DNA of 64,000 nucleotides from Fragum whitleyi (lineage: Eukaryota > Mollusca > Bivalvia > Cardiida > Cardiidae): positions 42,752,796-42,816,795 of the forward strand of contig OX411551.1 of NCBI GenBank assembly GCA_948146395.1. The letters are read 5' to 3'. A program made the translations under genes and the position numbers. Positions 59,796 through 64,000 of this stretch are shown here, piece after piece (positions within the stretch are counted from its first letter, which is position 1; each line of letters starts with the position of its first letter). Under the pieces are notes generated by a model. It had not been told where the DNA came from. It ran no database searches and saw nothing but the letters and a program-made list of their open reading frames with translations.

Positions 59796-60344
59796 AGACT
59801 AAGATCAGCCTGCAAAGACATGCAGTCATGAGCCTGAGATGTCATTAAATACCAATTCGGTATTACTGAAGTTATTAAACGAGTCGTCTACATACAGTTA
59901 AATACGAGGCTGTACCAATTTTTTATCTGTGGTAGATGATGATTTTAATAAATTTGGTACTTTAGGAGCACAAATTTGATATTCTATTTTTGATATGACC
60001 CGATTTTTTTGAGATGAAATGAAGAAATTCTAGATATCGATTCAAGTTATTCAGCAAAACCTTTAACACCACATGCCAAATGACATCGTCAAATGCATTA
60101 TATGACATCATTTTAATAACCAAAATATAAATTTGCTATTGGTTCTGAGCTAATTTGCAATCTTCATTTCATCACAATTAGTAATCTTCAGAGCACATGG
60201 TGAACACACTGATCAGACCCTGCAAATGCACTGGCTGATCTGAATCTTTAATCTGCACACTTGAGAGACTCTTTAAAACTTCACATGTACACACATGTCA
60301 GGTACAGGGCCAAATATGATTTCTTTTGGCCAATCTCACTAGAT

Positions 60345-60677
60345 CTACAACTTATTGATACTTTCATCCCTAATCTCAAACAAAGCACAACTATCACTAG
60401 TCCTCGCACAAATCTGATAAGCTGTCTCACCCAGGCTATTTTTGATTGTTATATCACAGTCTTTATTCATTAGGAGTATTTCAAGACAGTTTCTACAATG
60501 TTCATACGAGGCCAGGTGTAGGGCTGTCTGGCCACTGTTTGTCTGTGCGTTTATGTTTGAGCCACACTGCAGGAGTAATGACACAATATTTGATTGGTCC
60601 CACCTTGCTGCGCTGTGTAATGGTGTCCACCCATCGACTGTCACAGCTGATATGTCTGCACCATTCTCTATTAGATA
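60345..60677 (-). CDS. ANKRD49: ANKRD49 last exon (ankyrin repeats 2-4)
   Basis: The minus-strand acceptor TATATTTGCAG|TATCTAATAG opens 110 codons from YLIENGAD to SINKL and a TAG at 60345-60347. It starts in phase 0, continuing VVK of the upstream exon to give the normal ankyrin junction VVKYLIENGAD. Repeat cores at DGWTPLHSAARW, NSGQTALHLASY and NSLGETAYQICA are well kept, so the exon looks functional. Confidence 0.9.
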   Translation of the reverse strand, partial: YLIENGADISAVTVDGWTPLHSAARWDQSNIVSLLLQCGSNINAQTNSGQTALHLASYEHCRNCLEILLMNKDCDITIKNSLGETAYQICARTSDSCALFEIRDESINKL

Positions 60678-63319
60678 CTGCAAATATAAAAGGAAATCAG
60701 ACAAATGAAAAATATCATAAAACTATGAGTAACTTATGCTTTCCTGTTTTTCAAAGTTTTTGAACTGTCTAAAATGAAAGGGCTTGCAGATGACAAAGAA
60801 ACAATAGCCCCCGTGACTTTTGGCTAGTGGAGCAAAAGATGGTGGTTATCATACATGAAACCAGCCCTGCATTCAGGATGACAAAACGGAGCAAACTGTT
60901 TGCAAATTATATCCTGCTTTTTACATAAGAAAGCATGCAAAGCAGATGACAAATGCAATTAGTTTGCACATTTTTGTCCCTATGTGGTAGAAAATATTGT
61001 TTGAAAATAAGATTTGGTTTTACACATTGAACCATCCTCTGCAGTAGAAAATTGTTGAATTTTGTTTTAATAATCTTTTTAGTTTTATCGCGGTGGCTGG
61101 AGCAGCCTCTCATTCAAAATGTCCCTGATTCAATCCTCGACGGCAGCACTCATCTTTTCTGACTTCTTGTCTCATTGTATGTAGGATAGCAGCTTGAGGC
61201 TAGGAAAGGATGTTATGGTAGTTACTTTTTTGGGAAATACCAGGAATCCATTGTTAGGTGCTCCAGTCCATGCAATATAACTTGAAGATTGTTGAAAGTG
61301 GCATTGAACCCCATTCAAACAAACAGAATGTTTAATGTCACTTTAAATCAGCTCATACTGTTTATGGCAAATTCCCGCTGTACATATAGCTTTTGTAGAC
61401 AGAGTGGACTAAGATCAGCCTACATGAGTACACGGACGCACAGCCAGGTCTTATTCTAGACTGTTAGAAATGTGAACCAGTCTGGTTGACTTGACAATTG
61501 TTTTCACACAAAATTTGAATTTAGCATGATAAGGGTAAATAATTTCTTATGTCTACAATGTATATTAATAAAGGAAGTCATGATGCTGGTCATGCAGGAA
61601 TGGATGAAACTCACTTTCACAATTGCACAAGGTTCACTATAGAAAGCCCTGTGTAATGCTGTAAACCCATCTTCATCTTTACTTTTCATCAGACAAGAAT
61701 TTCTATTCCCTGGTATTGAACCCTTAACAGGGTTTTAAGGGGACGCAGGTTTTGCGCATCTGAGATGCAAGAATAAGTAGCCAGGATCCTCAAAACTATG
61801 TGACGTGAGTCCCATAGACTCTTTTGGGATCAATTTCAGAAGTGAATTGAAGACTGCTTCAAACAGTCTTCAATTCTTTCCTGAAGTGGAGCCTTAAAAT
61901 ATTAATATACTTTTATAAATTTCTATACCTTTTACCAGGGGATAGCTCTAAATCTACTAAATACACGATAATAGCCTAAAAGAAAAAGTCTATACCAAAA
62001 GCAGAAACTCCAAAAATTTAAGAAAGGACCCCTAAGATCCCAATGATTGAGCCCTTTAGACCCTATTTTTTTGATGTCAGTCTAAAACCCTGCCCTATAG
62101 ATTTGATACTTTAAGGAAATAGTGCTATTTGGAAATATTACCCCACCCACTATTTTAGCCTTGCCAGGAATCCTGGCATTAGTTACTGTATTGCTGAACT
62201 GCCAAGTTTACATTAAAGTGTGTTTGTTTGGGTTTGTGAAGTATTTAAGGACTATTTTAATGTTGAAACTGGTCTGTTTGCAGCAGTTAGCTAGAGAAAT
62301 CTGCTTATTTTAACATTTGACGTCTGATTGTTTACAAGACTGCAGTGATTATCTCCCTTGACTACAAACTATTTATTCCTTTATTATCTAATCTAACTCT
62401 GTAAAGAAGCCCTTATATTGTCAATAACACCACATTATGTTTGTTGTTTGCCCTTACAGCATTAACTTTAAGGAATTATTTGTGTTTAACAAATTATTGA
62501 ATTCCTGGCAATGTCCTTCAAGTTTGGAAGGAGGGAATCTTTGAATTCCTAGCCACTTCAGATTTTCAAATAACAAATTTTAGCTTTTCTGAGAAATCTA
62601 TTTATAATGTAAGGTATCAATGTTTAGGTCTTGGTGTGCTCTATCTATTTATATGCACCATTTATTCATAGTTTATTTGTATGTAGCATTTGCATCTGAA
62701 AGGATTTGCTCCTGGCAACATGGCTGCAGTTGCCAGGAATTGTCATTTTACCTGACAGGATTCCTGTCAGCCAGGAACGTTTTGATTGGCTAAGTGAGAC
62801 CTTCCACTGCCTCTGATTGGTTTGTAAGGTTGTCACTATGGTGATCAAAAGCTTATAAATAGAGGTAAATCCTGGCAGATGATGAGTTTTAGTATCAGAT
62901 TCACTCATGACACATGTCTTTATTATGATGTAACAAGAGCCTCAAATGGCTATTCATTCATTAAATATCATCATCATCAAGCTGAAATGTTCTTTTATAC
63001 AGTCCTTATGCTAATTAACCAGGAAGCCTTATTTGAAGGAGATATTGGGACCTTTGAAGCTCGGGATAAGGTCAACATTTTGTTTACAATACCACAGTGT
63101 CCAATTTTACCTGGTAGTACCCCACACCTCTACATGCAGTATATAGGATCGAACTCACCTTTACAACATGACAATGTCCATTATAGGAAGCCCTGTGTAA
63201 TGAAGTATACCCATCTTCATCTTTACTTTTTACCAAGTTGCCATCTTTCTCAAGTAATTCTTTTACAATGTCTAGTTTATCGTTTTCTGCTGCCCACAGG
63301 ATCTTTTTGCCAGGATTTT
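60345..63319 (-). CDS. ANKRD49: ANKRD49-like ankyrin-repeat protein, partial (last two exons)
   Basis: Two exons on the minus strand, 63319-63159 and 60677-60345, join in phase to give 163 residues plus a split first codon. Order: NPGKKILWAAEN, then ankyrin repeats with DEDGYTSLHRASYNGHCHVV, DGWTPLHSAARW and GQTALHLASY, then the end LLMNKDCDITIKNSLGETAY...LFEI. This order and the end match vertebrate ANKRD49 (about 240 aa), including DGWTPLHS, NINAQT and ALFEI-like features. ANKRD49 is a small ankyrin protein implicated in transcription regulation; its biochemical role is poorly defined. The N-terminal acidic part, with the start codon, is not identified and may lie at 63320-63460 or beyond the window. 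Confidence 0.87.
61063..61325 (+). repeat. Dispersed repeat, copy 3 of 3, with an inverted partner
   Basis: 61185-61320 matches the repeats at 24836 and 33570 (GAGGCTAGGAAAGGATG, 'aaataccaggaatccattgt', 'ggcattgaaccccattc'). The left part 61083-61110 (TTATCGCGGTGGCTGGAGCA) is an inverted copy of the segment near 61260 (GTGCTCCAGTCCATGCAATA), so this copy carries both ends in opposite orientation. It lies in the ANKRD49 intron. Confidence 0.65.
61615..61700 (-). pseudogene. Duplicated, diverged fragment of the ANKRD49 upstream exon
   Basis: On the minus strand this stretch encodes KSKDEDGFTALHRAFYSEPC and AIVK followed by GTGAGT. The exon at 63159-63319 has KSKDEDGYTSLHRASYNGHC and HVVK followed by GTGAGT. 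Frame and donor are kept, but the ankyrin-consensus GH is replaced by EP. The first half of the parent exon (ILWAAEN...) is absent, and no clear acceptor precedes it. It is either a decaying partial exon duplication or, less likely, an alternative exon. Confidence 0.6.
62752..62860 (+). promoter_or_regulatory. Promoter-like cluster: palindrome, two ATTGG boxes, TATA
   Basis: CTGACAGGA-T-TCCTGTCAG (62752-62770) is a perfect 19-nt palindrome. GATTGG occurs at 62784-62789 and 62815-62820, both inverted CCAAT boxes. TATAAAT at 62854-62860 is followed by AGAGG. The order and spacing resemble a pol II core promoter firing rightward near 62885, inside the ANKRD49 intron and antisense to it. It could also be the promoter of an unrecognised mobile element. 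Confidence 0.35.
63159..63319 (-). CDS. ANKRD49: ANKRD49 internal exon (ankyrin repeat 1)
   Basis: The minus-strand acceptor CATTTACAG|AAAATCC and donor GTAAAG|GTGAGT bound 161 bases, which encode NPGKKILWAAENDKLDIVKE through SYNGHCHVVK. The first two bases complete a codon, probably Glu. The frame stays open upstream to about 63460 (reading ...KFKHDLSFTENPGKK), so the exon could be longer and the acceptor chosen here could be unused. The repeat core DEDGYTSLHRASYNGH is strongly ANKRD49-like. Confidence 0.82.
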
Positions 63320-63604
63320 CTGTAAATGATAAATCATGTTTAAACTTTGGAAAAGAGGATATGATAATAGATATTTCACTAAGTGCTTTTGTACAATTAT
63401 TACTGCCTGAGCTACCACAGTCTATTAAGTGTCCAATTTTATTTAGCCGCCATCATCAAAATTTAAAGTCCCTTCACTGTGAAGTCTCTGAAAAAAAGGG
63501 CAATCCAAAAAAAATTGTTCAGTATTGAACCTTATATTATTGGAACCTAGAAGAATTGTCTAAACGAGACAATTCAATTTGGTTTGAACATCATAGGAAT
63601 CAGT

Positions 63605-64000
63605 TAGAACTAGAACCGTACAAAAGTGGACTTACACCACCCATCAGCACTTTTTTCAAAATGTAAGTGCTATTAGTGCAGGATGTGTTTGTAACAAATA
63701 TTGAGGTCATATGCAGCATTTGCATAAGGTTTTCTGATTCTAGGTCTCTTGGTTCTTGAGTTAGAGTCCAGAAACGAAAATTGACCAAAAATTGACTGTT
63801 ACCTTGACCTATGACCCATGTGAATCCAAAACAGTAGGGCACTTTCTTGAATCATAAGCAACATTTGCATAAGGTGACATGATTCTAGGTAGCTTGGTTC
63901 TCGAGTTAGAGTCCAGAAACCAACATTGAATAAAAATTGACAGTGACCTTGACCTATGTGACACCAAAAAAATAGAGCACTTCCTTGGGTTATAAGCAGC
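63605..64000 (-). repeat. Bivalve-type interspersed repeat, reverse copy, cut by window end
   Basis: The reverse complement carries the same phrases as 46763-47450 ('ctctaactcgagaaccaag', 'catgaaac'-like, 'aggaagtgc', 'aaggtcactgtcaat'), ending near 'gcactaatagcactt' at about 63668-63685. At least two units are visible and the element runs off the right edge. The minus frame 63600-63842 is a by-product. Confidence 0.8.

Noticed and set aside
62879..63325. 148-codon plus-strand frame
   Set aside because: Its second half is antisense to a well-supported ANKRD49 exon and no family resemblance was seen.

Overview
The window looks like nuclear DNA of a bivalve mollusc. The support is indirect. 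Two conserved animal genes are split by introns with GT-AG splice sites. There is an intact CR1-like LINE. There are several long interspersed repeats of the style common in bivalve genomes, with hairpin ends such as AGCTCACC...GGTGAGCT, a CCGT/GTCC-rich start, and internal units about 145-210 bp long reading 'gaaacttggtcag'. No bacterial or organellar features were seen, and the species cannot be named from this sequence.

Layout. 1-1045 is a near-identical second copy of the DNA just upstream of a gene at 42354, and it stops 5 bases into that gene's coding sequence. 1053-24835 is a homogeneous tandem array with a 2120-bp period, built as [E-S]x11-E. E is a 464-bp module with terminal inverted repeats and flanking TA, and S is a 1656-bp spacer. 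24836-24950 is a fragment of a dispersed repeat cut by the array edge. About 25020-29730 is a full-length non-LTR retrotransposon: ORF1 has a PHD finger, a coiled coil and an RNA-binding region, and ORF2 has an AP-endonuclease and a reverse transcriptase. ORF2 has no usable AUG and lies in the -1 frame, with a slippery heptamer and a hairpin in the 46-nt overlap. 29731-41312 is repeat-rich intergenic DNA with foldback elements, a 1.65-kb bivalve-type repeat and a non-autonomous mariner-like element.

42354-53890 (+) is a four-exon gene for a CCDC59/TAP26 (Fyv7-type rRNA-processing) homologue that I could assemble completely, 247 aa. Its introns hold a pogo/Tigger-like element, several bivalve-type repeats, a perfect 75-nt palindrome and a perfect 22-bp hairpin. 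60345-63319 (-) holds the last two exons seen of an ANKRD49 homologue. A decayed-looking copy of part of one exon sits in the intron between them. The two genes converge (tail to tail). The rest is repeats, two tRNA-derived SINE-like sequences and unassigned AT-rich DNA.

The most unusual items are the transposon-module tandem array, the copied CCDC59 promoter and start codon beside it, and the AUG-less LINE ORF2.
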